Assembly: GCA_009659895.1 (NCBI GenBank)
Contig: PUXX01000089.1
Location: 1 to 37,691 of the forward strand
DNA: 37,691 nucleotides
Reading direction: 5' to 3'
DNA from: Campylobacterota bacterium
GTDB lineage: Bacteria; Campylobacterota; Campylobacteria; Campylobacterales; Nitratiruptoraceae
In this document: piece by piece, positions 18,350 through 26,193 of the stretch
Layout of the letters: every line of letters begins with the position of its first letter
How positions within the stretch are numbered: the stretch's first letter is position 1
Translations under genes and position numbers: made by a program
Notes under the pieces: model-generated
Database searches by the model: none
What the model saw: the letters and a program-made list of their open reading frames with translations, nothing else
What the model was told of the DNA's origin: nothing

Positions 18350-18784
18350 ATGAAAAAGGCATTTATAGGGCTCTTGGCGCTTTTTGTTTTGATCCAGTTC
18401 ATACCGGTCGATCGAAGCAATCCACCCGTCAAAGGGGAGCCCCGGTGGGACTCTGCGAGGACAAAAGAGCTCTTTATGAGGGCTTGTGGCGATTGCCACT
18501 CCCATCATACCAGATGGCCGTGGTATAGCTATATCGCTCCTGTCTCTTGGCTCATAGCCTATGACGTGCATGAAGGGCGCAAACATCTCAACGTCTCCAT
18601 GTGGGGCTATCAAGAGCAAGAGGCAGATGAAGCTGCTGAAGTGGTGGAAAAGGGGGAGATGCCGCCATTTTTGTATCTTTTGGCCCATCCGGAAGCTAGA
18701 TTGAGCGAGCAAGAGAAGAGAGAGCTTATTGAGGGACTCAAAAGAACCTTTGGAGAAAAGGATGAGGAAGAGGATGAGGATTAG
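18350..18784 (+). CDS. Membrane-anchored haem-binding (cytochrome c-like) protein
   Basis: The 144-residue protein has an N-terminal hydrophobic anchor or signal (about residues 4-19, AFIGLLALFVLIQFIP). The single haem-attachment motif is Cys46-Gly-Asp-Cys49-His50, followed by SHHTRWPWYSYIAPVSW. This matches the haem-binding domain family (PF14376 type), with MPP in KGEMPPFLYL as a likely axial methionine. It should sit in the periplasm and carry electrons. The C-terminus is strikingly acidic (EKDEEEDED). The second of two adjacent ATGs is chosen because GAGGAG is 6 bases upstream. Confidence 0.87.
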   Translation: MKKAFIGLLALFVLIQFIPVDRSNPPVKGEPRWDSARTKELFMRACGDCHSHHTRWPWYSYIAPVSWLIAYDVHEGRKHLNVSMWGYQEQEADEAAEVVEKGEMPPFLYLLAHPEARLSEQEKRELIEGLKRTFGEKDEEEDED

Positions 18785-18787
18785 CGC

Positions 18788-19162
<375 letters not shown>

Positions 19163-20446
19163 TTATTTGAGATTGAATCCTCTCTCACCATGGACCGCTT
19201 CGTCAAGTCCCATGACCTCAGTCTCCTCATCCACTCTTCCACCACCTGTAAGGAGGCTGGAGATAAAGTAGACAATTGCGGTCACGACACCGGTAAAAAC
19301 CATAGTCACCACCACAGATTCTAGCTGCACTAGCATCTGAGCCATACGATCGCCGTGATCTTTGAGGGGGCTTCCATCCCATGCAAGCTCTTGGAGGGCG
19401 AAAAGTCCCGTCGCCAGTGCTCCCCAAAGCCCCGCTAGGAAGTGGACACCAAAGGCATCGAGGCTATCGTCATATTTGAAGACCTTTTTGAGCCACGCTA
19501 CACCCCAAAATCCAACTACACTTCCGCCGATTCCGATGATGAGAGCTCCTAGCACATCCACAAATCCAGCTGCTGGAGTGATGGCGACCAGGCCAGCTAC
19601 CGCACCGGTCGCAGCGCCAAGGAGGGTCGGCTTTTTGTAGACGATCCATTCGATAATCACCCATGTAAGAGCACCAATTGCAGCTGCGAAGTTGGTCATA
19701 AGAAGCGCGCTTCCCGCTACGCCATCTGCGGCAAATTCGCTTCCTGCGTTGAATCCAAACCAGCCAAACCAAAGGATAGCTGCTCCAAGAGCCGTGAGGA
19801 TGACGCTAGAAGGATGCATCGCCTCTTTTGGATAGCCACGGCGTTTGCCAAGCATGAGGGCAAGTACCAGCCCGGCCAGACCGCCGTTCATATGGACGAC
19901 CGTACCACCAGCAAAATCCAAAGCCCCGTCGTTGTACAAAAATCCACCTCCCCAGACCATATGGGTGATGGGCACATAGACAAAAGTGACCCAAAGCACA
20001 CTAAAGATCACCCATGTGGAGAACTTCATCCGCTCGATCACCGAACCACTGGCGATTGCTAGGGTAATAGCTGCGAAAGTGCCCTGGAAAGCGATGAAAA
20101 CAAACTCTGGATAGGTCCCGCTGAGACTGTCGACGGTGACCCCTTTTAAGAAGATCTTGCTAAGATCTCCGATGATCGCTCCATCTCCGTTGAAGGCTAG
20201 GGAGTATCCCCACATCACCCAGACAATTGAGCCAATGACATAGGCGATGAAGACCATCATATAGGTATTGAGGATATTTTTGGCTCTGGTCATCCCCCCA
20301 TAAAAGAGCGCCAGTCCAGCTGGTGTCATGAGCATGACGAAGGCCGTAGCCACGATCATCCATGCCGTGTCTCCGCTATTGAGCTTATCTTTTGCGAATG
20401 CGAATGTAGGCAAAAGCGCCGCCATCGCGACCATCCACTTTTTCAT
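19163..20446 (-). CDS. amt: Ammonium transporter (Amt/MEP/Rh family)
   Basis: The 427-residue membrane channel takes up ammonium. MKKWMVAMAALLPTFAFAKDK is a signal peptide, as in AmtB, followed by 11 hydrophobic segments. ALFYGGMTRAKN is the start of the family signature. The pore histidines are in VVHMNGGLAGL and FGVHFLAGLWGAL. ATG 20446 has AAGGAG 7 bases upstream; the open frame extends further to 20698, but that part runs through the divergent regulator and is not Amt-like. Control is probably through the inverted repeat at 20466-20501 and, for activity, through PII. Confidence 0.96.
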   Translation of the reverse strand: MKKWMVAMAALLPTFAFAKDKLNSGDTAWMIVATAFVMLMTPAGLALFYGGMTRAKNILNTYMMVFIAYVIGSIVWVMWGYSLAFNGDGAIIGDLSKIFLKGVTVDSLSGTYPEFVFIAFQGTFAAITLAIASGSVIERMKFSTWVIFSVLWVTFVYVPITHMVWGGGFLYNDGALDFAGGTVVHMNGGLAGLVLALMLGKRRGYPKEAMHPSSVILTALGAAILWFGWFGFNAGSEFAADGVAGSALLMTNFAAAIGALTWVIIEWIVYKKPTLLGAATGAVAGLVAITPAAGFVDVLGALIIGIGGSVVGFWGVAWLKKVFKYDDSLDAFGVHFLAGLWGALATGLFALQELAWDGSPLKDHGDRMAQMLVQLESVVVTMVFTGVVTAIVYFISSLLTGGGRVDEETEVMGLDEAVHGERGFNLK

Positions 20447-20465
20447 ACCATACTCCTTTGGATAG

Positions 20466-20501
20466 TTTTGACGAAAAAATTGTATCGAAGCGGCGTCAAA
20501 A
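20466..20501. promoter_or_regulatory. Inverted repeat between amt and the divergent NtrC-like gene
   Basis: TTTTGACG (20466-20473) and CGTCAAAA (20494-20501) are perfect 8-bp arms 28 bp apart centre to centre, close to three helical turns. They lie between the two divergent starts. That is the arrangement of an operator for a dimeric DNA-binding protein; the NtrC-like protein next to it is an obvious candidate. Binding is inferred. Confidence 0.5.
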
Positions 20502-20507
20502 ATATTG

Positions 20508-20513
20508 TATAAT
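20508..20513 (+). promoter_or_regulatory. -10 box for the NtrC-like gene
   Basis: TATAAT lies 21 bases before the ATG at 20535 with AAAGGAG between. Its position just downstream of the inverted repeat at 20466-20501 would let a bound regulator affect it. No -35 box is clear. Confidence 0.55.
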
Positions 20514-20534
20514 TTTTGCACAAAAGGAGTGGAG

Positions 20535-21248
20535 ATGGAGAGCTTTATCGCAAAATCCCCCCAAAGTATCAAAGTGCTCAATGTCTTGCGAGTGAGCGCT
20601 ACACTGCCTGTGAATATTCTCATCGAAGGGGAACGGGGTACGGGCAAGGAGACGCTAGTCAATACAGTCTTCAAAAACATTCCAAAATTTAGCGTCAAGG
20701 ATCTAGAAGAGCACAGACCTCAAGATAAGGAGATCTTTATCAGAGATTTTGAGAACGTCTCTGACGTGATGAGTTTCATGGGCCGTTTCAAGGAGTATCG
20801 CATCATCGCAGCCTCTACAAAGAGCAAGGAACTGTATGAGGACTATTTTCCTGTGCGTATATTCATCCCTCCCCTCTCTCAAAGGCCAGAAGATCTTGAA
20901 GAGCTCAAAAGGATCTATATCCAAAAGGCGATGCGAGAGTTTGAGCTAGAGAAGATGCCTGAGCAGTTTGATCTAGATCTGAGTGCCAACGCCATCTCCT
21001 TGAAGCGATCCATCTATGAGCGGGCTCTTTTAGAGAAGCTTGATGAGGGACGATTCATGAGGCTTTGTGAAGAGTTCTTCGCCAGTCGGCTTGAGAGGGG
21101 GTATAGGGAGTTGCTGAGCTTTTTTGAGATCCCTTTGCTCCGAGCTGCCAAAAAGCGCTACAAGAGCGCTTTGGCTATCTCAAAAGTCCTGGGACTCAAT
21201 CGGGCCACTCTCACCTCAAAGCTGAAAAAATATCAATCTAAGTTATAA
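20535..21248 (+). CDS. Shrunken NtrC/bEBP-like protein, no GAFTGA loop, Fis-type DNA-binding domain
   Basis: The 237-residue protein aligns by eye with the AAA+ part of sigma-54 activators. A Walker A-like GERGTGKE (about 34-41), a weak Walker B-like EIFIRDFEN, RIIAASTKSKEL matching the RIIAATN strand, and PLSQRPEDLEEL matching PLRERxEDI are visible. About 40 residues between Walker A and B, where GAFTGA should be, are missing. The end (ALAISKVLGLNRATLTSKLKKY) is a good Fis-type helix-turn-helix. It is therefore probably not a normal sigma-54 activator; it may be a repressor or act on sigma-70. It is divergent from amt-glnB. AAAGGAGTGGAG precedes ATG 20535. Confidence 0.75.
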   Translation: MESFIAKSPQSIKVLNVLRVSATLPVNILIEGERGTGKETLVNTVFKNIPKFSVKDLEEHRPQDKEIFIRDFENVSDVMSFMGRFKEYRIIAASTKSKELYEDYFPVRIFIPPLSQRPEDLEELKRIYIQKAMREFELEKMPEQFDLDLSANAISLKRSIYERALLEKLDEGRFMRLCEEFFASRLERGYRELLSFFEIPLLRAAKKRYKSALAISKVLGLNRATLTSKLKKYQSKL

Positions 21249-21903
21249 AGGGTAGCTCTATGTGGATTGTATCTTTTTCGATGGAGATGATAAAGTCGTC
21301 ATCTTTGATGTTTTGTATGGATGGGATCTGAGGGGACTTGATGTCGATATTGATGACCGGATAGCGTTTGTTATCGATCTTGATGCTACATCCTGTGGCG
21401 ATAGCGACACGGATATAGATGGAGGGGCTGTTCTTTAGGGCTTTGAAGATCTTATTGAGAAGCTGGAGAAAATTGTTGATATTGAGTTTGAACTCAGGGA
21501 TAGAGACATCATATTCCGCTTCGATTGGTGTGGAAGGGTCTAGATTGGTGTTGATGGCGATGTCAAGTAGCGTGAAGATGTTGGCAAACTGAAGATCTTC
21601 GTTGATCGCTTTATATTTTTTGCTACAGACGTTTTTGTGGAGCATGATACCTATGGTGTCGCTGTTGATATACCCAACACTGATGGCACAAAAGCTCGAG
21701 TGACCTATATCGATATCCAAAAAGGAGTGTTTGAAGCCAAAACTCATGGATGCGTGAGAGACGGCGAGGTTGTAGAGCTCGTCCTTGTCGATGACAGAGA
21801 GGATATATTCCCCTTCGTCGTTGTACTGCAAGACATGGCCTTCTGCGTCGAAGACGACAAAGGGATTGATATTGTTGTCGATAAAGGCTTTGTAGAGATC
21901 CAT
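21238..21903 (-). CDS. PAS-like protein with degenerate kinase-like C-terminus
   Basis: I know no named family for this 221-residue protein. The N-terminus (NNINPFVVFDAEGHVLQYNDEGEYILS) reads as a PAS domain start, as in NtrB-type sensors. The C-terminal part (NNFLQLLNKIFKALKNS, a strand with YIRVAIATG, then DDDFIISIEKDTIHIELP) has the layout of a histidine-kinase ATPase domain. It lacks the phospho-histidine box, the N-box asparagine and the glycine boxes. It is probably a sensor without kinase activity. It converges on the NtrC-like gene with an 11-bp overlap and is downstream of the gene at 21917-22384. Confidence 0.6.
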   Translation of the reverse strand: MDLYKAFIDNNINPFVVFDAEGHVLQYNDEGEYILSVIDKDELYNLAVSHASMSFGFKHSFLDIDIGHSSFCAISVGYINSDTIGIMLHKNVCSKKYKAINEDLQFANIFTLLDIAINTNLDPSTPIEAEYDVSIPEFKLNINNFLQLLNKIFKALKNSPSIYIRVAIATGCSIKIDNKRYPVINIDIKSPQIPSIQNIKDDDFIISIEKDTIHIELPFIT

Positions 21904-21916
21904 ACTATAATTATAA

Positions 21917-22384
21917 CTAAACTTTCGCCCAGCCGTGGAGCTTCTTGGCGGTAAGGGCTACGACATCTTGAAGCTCTATGGGATTGATGGCGACGTAGTT
22001 GAGCTCTTCTAGAAGTCTCTCAAGAGCCTCTTGCTCTTGGGGTGTGGTATATAAAACGATATCTCCGGCATTTTTTGTCATCCGATAGATCTTGCGCAAA
22101 AGAGCTTCCAGATCCAAAACCTTTTGTAAGGGGTAGCTAACAAAAATGGTATCAAACATCATGGAACGCTGATTGTAGCGCTCCTTTTCTTGCGCTATGC
22201 GCCTGCTTTTTGAGCCTAGATCTTTGATCTGCTCATAGATCTCATCCTCAAAAGCTACGATCTCTAGATAGTGTCCTTTGGCTTTGCAAAACTCACTTAG
22301 CTGCTTTGATGTTTCATAATCCTTGGCAAATTCAAAAACCCGGACAGCTGGAAGTTTGGGAATGATCTCAAATAGCTCCTTCAT
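21917..22384 (-). CDS. Methyltransferase-like protein lacking the SAM motif
   Basis: The 155-residue protein has an alternating strand-helix pattern like a class I SAM-dependent methyltransferase: AVRVFEFAKD, GHYLEIVAFED, MMFDTIFVSYP, and AGDIVLYTTP with a final ELNYVAINPIELQDVVALTAKKLHGW. It has no GxGxG glycine motif, so catalysis is doubtful. ATG 22384 overlaps the pgeF stop by ATGA and has GGAGG upstream; a longer start at 22399 is less likely. It follows pgeF and precedes the PAS-like gene. The exact function is not known to me. Confidence 0.6.
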   Translation of the reverse strand: MKELFEIIPKLPAVRVFEFAKDYETSKQLSEFCKAKGHYLEIVAFEDEIYEQIKDLGSKSRRIAQEKERYNQRSMMFDTIFVSYPLQKVLDLEALLRKIYRMTKNAGDIVLYTTPQEQEALERLLEELNYVAINPIELQDVVALTAKKLHGWAKV

Positions 22385-23049
22385 CGCTCCTCCATCCAAA
22401 TTATCGTAGCAAAACGCCCTGTGACTCCCTCCCTACGGTAGGAGTAGTAGCGCTTATCGCAAGCTGTACAGATATTGTAGTCATAGATCGATTCTACCCC
22501 ACCCTCTTTCAAATCTTCATAAATAATTTTCTTAATATCCAAAAAGCGATCTTTTTTAATAAATCGTTTGGGGTATTGAGCCGCTAGCTGGGGCGATATC
22601 TCATAGCAGCAAACATGGATGCCCGGACCAATAATGGCGTGAGGATTTTTGGCGCCAAACTCGTTGAGCTTGGCGATACCTTTTTTGACGATACCTTCGC
22701 TGGCTCCAGATCTGCCGGCGTGCAAAGCTGCGATGACACCGGCTGCTTCGTCATAAAGAAGGACCCCAAAGCAGTCAGCGCTCATAATGGCTAGAGGAAG
22801 GTTGGCTCTATCGGTGATGAGTCCGTCGCAGTGGGGCGCAGAAGAGATTTTGTCTATATAGCGGATCTGGGTGCCGTGGATCTGGTGGGCGAACTGGGCC
22901 TGGGTGATATTGGCCTTTTGAAAAAGGATCTGGCGATTGCGCTCCACAGCTTTTGGATCGTCACCGGTATGATAGGCGATGTTGAGGGAGCTATAGGGTG
23001 CTAGGCTTACACCTCCATACCGATCGCTTATATAGTGGCCTACTCTCAT
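22381..23049 (-). CDS. pgeF: Laccase-domain protein (YfiH; peptidoglycan editing factor PgeF)
   Basis: The 222-residue protein is the DUF152/multicopper-polyphenol-oxidase fold. The three conserved metal/active-site blocks are present: AHQIHGTQIRYI, IMSADCFGVLLYD and AALHAGRSGASEGIV. The last differs from the usual HAGWRG by HAGRSG. PHAIIGPGIHVCCYEIS is the fourth conserved block. In E. coli, PgeF removes wrongly incorporated L-serine from peptidoglycan precursors. It overlaps dtd and the following gene by ATGA each. Confidence 0.9.
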   Translation of the reverse strand: MRVGHYISDRYGGVSLAPYSSLNIAYHTGDDPKAVERNRQILFQKANITQAQFAHQIHGTQIRYIDKISSAPHCDGLITDRANLPLAIMSADCFGVLLYDEAAGVIAALHAGRSGASEGIVKKGIAKLNEFGAKNPHAIIGPGIHVCCYEISPQLAAQYPKRFIKKDRFLDIKKIIYEDLKEGGVESIYDYNICTACDKRYYSYRREGVTGRFATIIWMEER

Positions 23050-23489
23050 AACTCCCCGCTATCTGCGATGATGGTGACGGGGCCGTCATTGACGACGCCT
23101 ACCTCCATCATTGCCCCAAACTCCCCTGTTTGCAAGGGCAGATACTCCTGAAGCCTTTGGCAAAAGAGCTCATAGAGTCTCTTGGCCTCCTCAGGGGGTG
23201 CTGCAGCGCCAAAGTCAGGGCGGTTGCCCCGTTTGATACTGGCTGCTAGCGTAAACTGACTCACCACCAAAATCTCACCCTGTACTTGGAGGATGTTTTT
23301 GTCCATTTTGCCCTCTTCGTTGGGGAAGAGACGGAGATTAAGAATTTTTTTGATCAGTTTGTCGACATCCTCAATAGTGTCCCCTTTGACGATGCCTAGC
23401 AGGATGTTGTAGCCCTTTTGGATCTGAGCGATCTGGTGCCCTTCGATCTTGACCCAGGATGAGGATACTCTTTGAATCACCGCTCTCAT
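23046..23489 (-). CDS. dtd: D-aminoacyl-tRNA deacylase
   Basis: The 147-residue enzyme hydrolyses D-amino acids wrongly attached to tRNA. It begins MRAVIQRVSSSWVKI, has VSQFTLAASIKRGNRPDFGAAA (the conserved SQFTL catalytic motif) and ends with GEFGAMMEVGVVNDGPVTI (the cross-subunit Gly-Pro motif). ATG 23489 has AAAGGAG upstream and a TATAAT box 20 bases away. It is the first gene of the unit dtd-pgeF-methyltransferase-like-PAS-like. Confidence 0.96.
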   Translation of the reverse strand: MRAVIQRVSSSWVKIEGHQIAQIQKGYNILLGIVKGDTIEDVDKLIKKILNLRLFPNEEGKMDKNILQVQGEILVVSQFTLAASIKRGNRPDFGAAAPPEEAKRLYELFCQRLQEYLPLQTGEFGAMMEVGVVNDGPVTIIADSGEL

Positions 23490-23508
23490 TTGGCTCCTTT
23501 TGTGCTAT

Positions 23509-23514
23509 ATTATA
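23509..23514 (-). promoter_or_regulatory. -10 box for the dtd-pgeF unit
   Basis: TATAAT reads on the minus strand, about 20 bases before the dtd ATG. The 47-bp gap (23490-23536) is shared with the divergent phosphoribosyltransferase gene, whose own -10 box probably overlaps this one (TATTAT on the plus strand). Confidence 0.5.
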
Positions 23515-23536
23515 GTAAAGAATGAGGAGGTTGACA

Positions 23537-24166
23537 ATGGTTTTTCGTGATCGTTTTGAGGCGGGAGAGCTGCTTGCAGAGGCGCTCAAAGAGTATGCAA
23601 AAGATCCTGATACCATCGTCTTGGCGCTGCCAAGAGGAGGTGTGCCGGTAGCCTATGTGATAGCCAAAAGATTGGGGCTTCCTATGGATATCTTCTTCGT
23701 CAAGAAGATCCCCTCCCCCTACAATCCAGAAGCTGCTGTTGGTGCGGTGAGCGAGAATGGGCTGGAGTATCTCAATAGGAGGGCTTTGATGATGCTCAAT
23801 ATCTCAAGACCCTATATCGAAGAGCAAAAGAGAGCGATTTTGGACAAAATCATACAAAAAAGGGCTCTTTATGGGAAATCTCGCATACCGGTAGAAGGTA
23901 AGAGAGTGATACTCGTAGATGATGGTGTGGCGACGGGGGCTAGTATGTATCTAGCAACAAAAGCCTTGAAAGAGGAAGGGGCCAAGGAGGTGATCATAGC
24001 CGTACCCGTCGCTCCTGCTGAAAGCCTGGCTCTTTTGAAAGAGGTGGCCGATAAGGTGGTAGTGCTCCAAGTGCCTATGGATTTCATGGCGGTGGGACAG
24101 TACTACGAAGATTTCCATCAGCTCAGTGACGAAGAGGTGATGGATCTACTAAAAGATACCCCGTAG
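23537..24166 (+). CDS. Type I phosphoribosyltransferase
   Basis: The 209-residue protein has the type I PRTase core: ALPRGGVPVAYVIAKRL (about 30-46) and the PRPP-binding VILVDDGVATGASM (about 124-137). The base-binding hood is of the group often annotated simply as phosphoribosyltransferase (Erp/COG1926 type). The base it uses is unknown. ATG 23537 is preferred because AGGAGG lies 7 bases upstream; an earlier ATG at 23522 overlaps that site. The end overlaps the convergent DUF218 gene by 18 bp. Confidence 0.88.
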   Translation: MVFRDRFEAGELLAEALKEYAKDPDTIVLALPRGGVPVAYVIAKRLGLPMDIFFVKKIPSPYNPEAAVGAVSENGLEYLNRRALMMLNISRPYIEEQKRAILDKIIQKRALYGKSRIPVEGKRVILVDDGVATGASMYLATKALKEEGAKEVIIAVPVAPAESLALLKEVADKVVVLQVPMDFMAVGQYYEDFHQLSDEEVMDLLKDTP

Positions 24167-24838
24167 ATAGAGGCTCAAAAGCCCCAGGTATTCATGCATG
24201 GCCCAGTAACTCTTCCACATAGCCCCCATGGATGGGAGTATATCCAAAGGCTCATATTGGCTCCACCCTCTATAGTCCGTGGGGGCTGCTCGTACTTCAA
24301 ATCCGAAATGGCGGAAGAGACGGTAGCTCCTGGGCATATGGAAGGCCGAAGTGACCAGGTAGATGCTCTTGGGAGCCAGGGTGGCGCTTTTTGCAGCGTT
24401 TTGGAAGGTGTCTTGACTTACTCCTTCGATGGTGAAATGGAGAGGTTTTGGGGTGGAGGACTCTTTGAAAGGGAGCCCAAAGGCCTCAGAGATCTGAAGG
24501 ATGGTGGCTTTGGCGCTTTCGTTCTCTTTACCGCTGACGATGAGGGGGAGGTGATCCTGGTAGGCCAGCATGAGTCCATAGAGGATCCGTTTGGTGCCTG
24601 CTGGGGATGTGGGGAGATTTGGAGCCTGGGGGATATCGCCTCCTCCTAGGACCACCACCGCCTGGGGAGGGGAGTGGGGTATGGGATAGGAGCGATACTC
24701 TAGGCTCTTGATCAACAGATCCGCTACAGGATGGAGACTGATCATCCAAAGCGCAAAAGCTAGAGCCAGAAATATTCTCTTTCGTAGAGTGATAAAAAGA
24801 GCAAAGAAGATGACGATCAAAAGCCCTGGCGGGAGCAA
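24149..24838 (-). CDS. DUF218/ElyC-YdcF-like membrane protein
   Basis: The 229 residues have two N-terminal hydrophobic segments (about 5-18 and 22-34) and then a periplasmic DUF218 domain: AVVVLGGGD, YGLMLAYQDHLPLIVSGK, TFQNAAKSA and IYLVTSAFHMPRS. E. coli ElyC of this family acts in envelope integrity and lipid-carrier metabolism. The only standard start is TTG 24838, but the frame is open upstream and encodes IYLLSKILKAF, typical of the family N-terminus. A start at ATT 24880, after GGGAGGGG, is possible and would overlap purM. Confidence 0.82.
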   Translation of the reverse strand: MLPPGLLIVIFFALFITLRKRIFLALAFALWMISLHPVADLLIKSLEYRSYPIPHSPPQAVVVLGGGDIPQAPNLPTSPAGTKRILYGLMLAYQDHLPLIVSGKENESAKATILQISEAFGLPFKESSTPKPLHFTIEGVSQDTFQNAAKSATLAPKSIYLVTSAFHMPRSYRLFRHFGFEVRAAPTDYRGWSQYEPLDILPSMGAMWKSYWAMHEYLGLLSLYLRGIF

Positions 24839-24870
24839 AAAGGCCTTGAGGATCTTGGAGAGGAGATAGA

Positions 24871-25863
24871 TTAGCGTAATCGCACCCCTCCCGATCCTTT
24901 TGTGAGGCTGCCGACGATATAGCCGTCGCTTTGTGCAAGCACCGCCTCCGCATCCCTGGGATCGACGGCCAAAATCATCCCCACGCCCATATTGAAGGTT
25001 TTGTACATCTCCTCTTCGTCCACGTACTTTGCGATGAAGTCGAAGATGGGCAAGGTTTTGATCTTGGACTTTTCCACTATGGCGTCTAGACTATCTGGGA
25101 GGATTCTGGGGAGATTTTCCACGATACCTCCGCCGGTGATATGGGCTAGGGCTTTGATGCGGGGTTTGAGCTTTTTGAAGGTCTTGACGTAGATGCGGGT
25201 CGGCTCAAGCAGCACCTCTTTTAAGGGCCTTCCTTCGAACTCATCCTCCAAGCTCATCCCAAGCTTTTCGAAAAAGAGCTTGCGCACCAGGCTATATCCG
25301 TTGGAGTGGATGCCGGATGAGGGAAGGGCGATGAGGATGTCCCCTTCTTGGAGTGGGGGGCGGTGTTCAAGCTCCTCTTTTTCAGCTATACCCACCGCGA
25401 AGCCGGCCAGATCGAAATCCCCTTCTTTGTACATACCAGGCATCTCCGCCGTCTCGCCGCCGATCAGCGCGCATTCGGCCTCTTCGCACCCTAGGGCGAT
25501 CCCTTTGATCACCTCTTTGGCCTCTTCTACATCCAATTTGCCCGTAGCGTAGTAGTCCAAGAAAAAGAGAGGCTCGGCGAAACTACAGATGAGATCGTTG
25601 ACGCACATGGCCACCAGATCGATGCCTACGCTATCGAACTTCTTGGCGTCAATCGCTAGCTTGAGCTTCGTGCCGACCCCGTCGGTAGCTCCAAAGAGCA
25701 CGGGAGATCTGTAGCCTTGGGGCAGGGCGAACCCTCCGGCGAAGCCGCCGATACTTCCTAGGACGTGTTCGTTGAAGGTGGCTTGGACGAAGGGTTTGAT
25801 CTCTTCGACAAGTTTTGCGCCGGCGTCGATATCGACGCCGCTATCTTTGTAGCTTATACTCAT
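24871..25863 (-). CDS. purM: Phosphoribosylformylglycinamidine cyclo-ligase (AIR synthetase)
   Basis: The 330-residue enzyme closes the imidazole ring in purine synthesis (FGAM to AIR). It starts MSISYKDSGVDIDAGAKLV, with the ATP/substrate motifs FGATDGVGTKLKLA, MCVNDLICSFAEPLFFLDY and IGGETAEMPGMY, and later GIHSNGYSLVRKL and HITGGGIVENLPRIL. ATG 25863 overlaps the upstream small membrane gene by ATGA; a six-residue longer frame is unlikely. Confidence 0.97.
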   Translation of the reverse strand: MSISYKDSGVDIDAGAKLVEEIKPFVQATFNEHVLGSIGGFAGGFALPQGYRSPVLFGATDGVGTKLKLAIDAKKFDSVGIDLVAMCVNDLICSFAEPLFFLDYYATGKLDVEEAKEVIKGIALGCEEAECALIGGETAEMPGMYKEGDFDLAGFAVGIAEKEELEHRPPLQEGDILIALPSSGIHSNGYSLVRKLFFEKLGMSLEDEFEGRPLKEVLLEPTRIYVKTFKKLKPRIKALAHITGGGIVENLPRILPDSLDAIVEKSKIKTLPIFDFIAKYVDEEEMYKTFNMGVGMILAVDPRDAEAVLAQSDGYIVGSLTKGSGGVRLR

Positions 25864-26081
25864 TTCTTGTCCCAGTCGCACTTACCGAAGACTTTGTTGA
25901 AGAACCAAAGACTTGGGCAGAAGTTGGTAAAGGCGAAGATCAAAATCATGATGATCATGAAGGTCTGCAAAATCACCGCGATCTGAAACATGGTCTGATC
26001 CGTTCGTCCCATAGCGAAGAGATACATCGTAAGTCCCAGCATGATAGCCATCAAGATTCGTTGCATCTTGTCACCGCACAT
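25860..26081 (-). CDS. Small two-helix membrane protein, 73 aa
   Basis: The 73-residue protein has two hydrophobic helices (about residues 8-24 and 31-52). It ends NFCPSLWFFNKVFGKCDWDKK, which recalls the YgaP/DUF2892-type small membrane domains with a C-terminal CPxxxLxG-like motif. ATG 26081 has AAGGAG about 6 bases upstream. Its stop overlaps the purM start by ATGA. No function can be given. Confidence 0.75.
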   Translation of the reverse strand: MCGDKMQRILMAIMLGLTMYLFAMGRTDQTMFQIAVILQTFMIIMILIFAFTNFCPSLWFFNKVFGKCDWDKK

Positions 26082-26108
26082 CGTTCGCTCCTTGGATTTT
26101 TAGTATAA

Positions 26109-26114
26109 ATTATA
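26109..26114 (-). promoter_or_regulatory. -10 box for the small membrane protein-purM unit
   Basis: TATAAT reads on the minus strand, about 27 bases before the ATG at 26081. The spacing fits a short leader containing the AAGGAG site. Confidence 0.5.
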
Positions 26115-26137
26115 TCATCTAACTCTTTAACTTTTTG

Positions 26138-26161
26138 TATAATTTAGCGAAATTTGCTAAA
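26138..26161 (+). promoter_or_regulatory. speE promoter with overlapping palindrome
   Basis: TATAAT at 26138-26143 is a -10 box for the speE operon. A perfect 6-bp palindrome, TTTAGC-GAAATTT-GCTAAA (26143-26161), begins on its last base and covers the expected transcription start. A dimeric protein bound here would block the promoter. The regulator is not known. Confidence 0.55.
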
Positions 26162-26193
26162 ATCAGACAAAATTTATCTTAAATGGAGCTGTT

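Noticed and set aside
20447-20534. Sigma-54 promoter for amt
   Set aside because: No TGGCA-N7-TGC pattern was found on the minus strand, only possible sigma-70-like -10 boxes.
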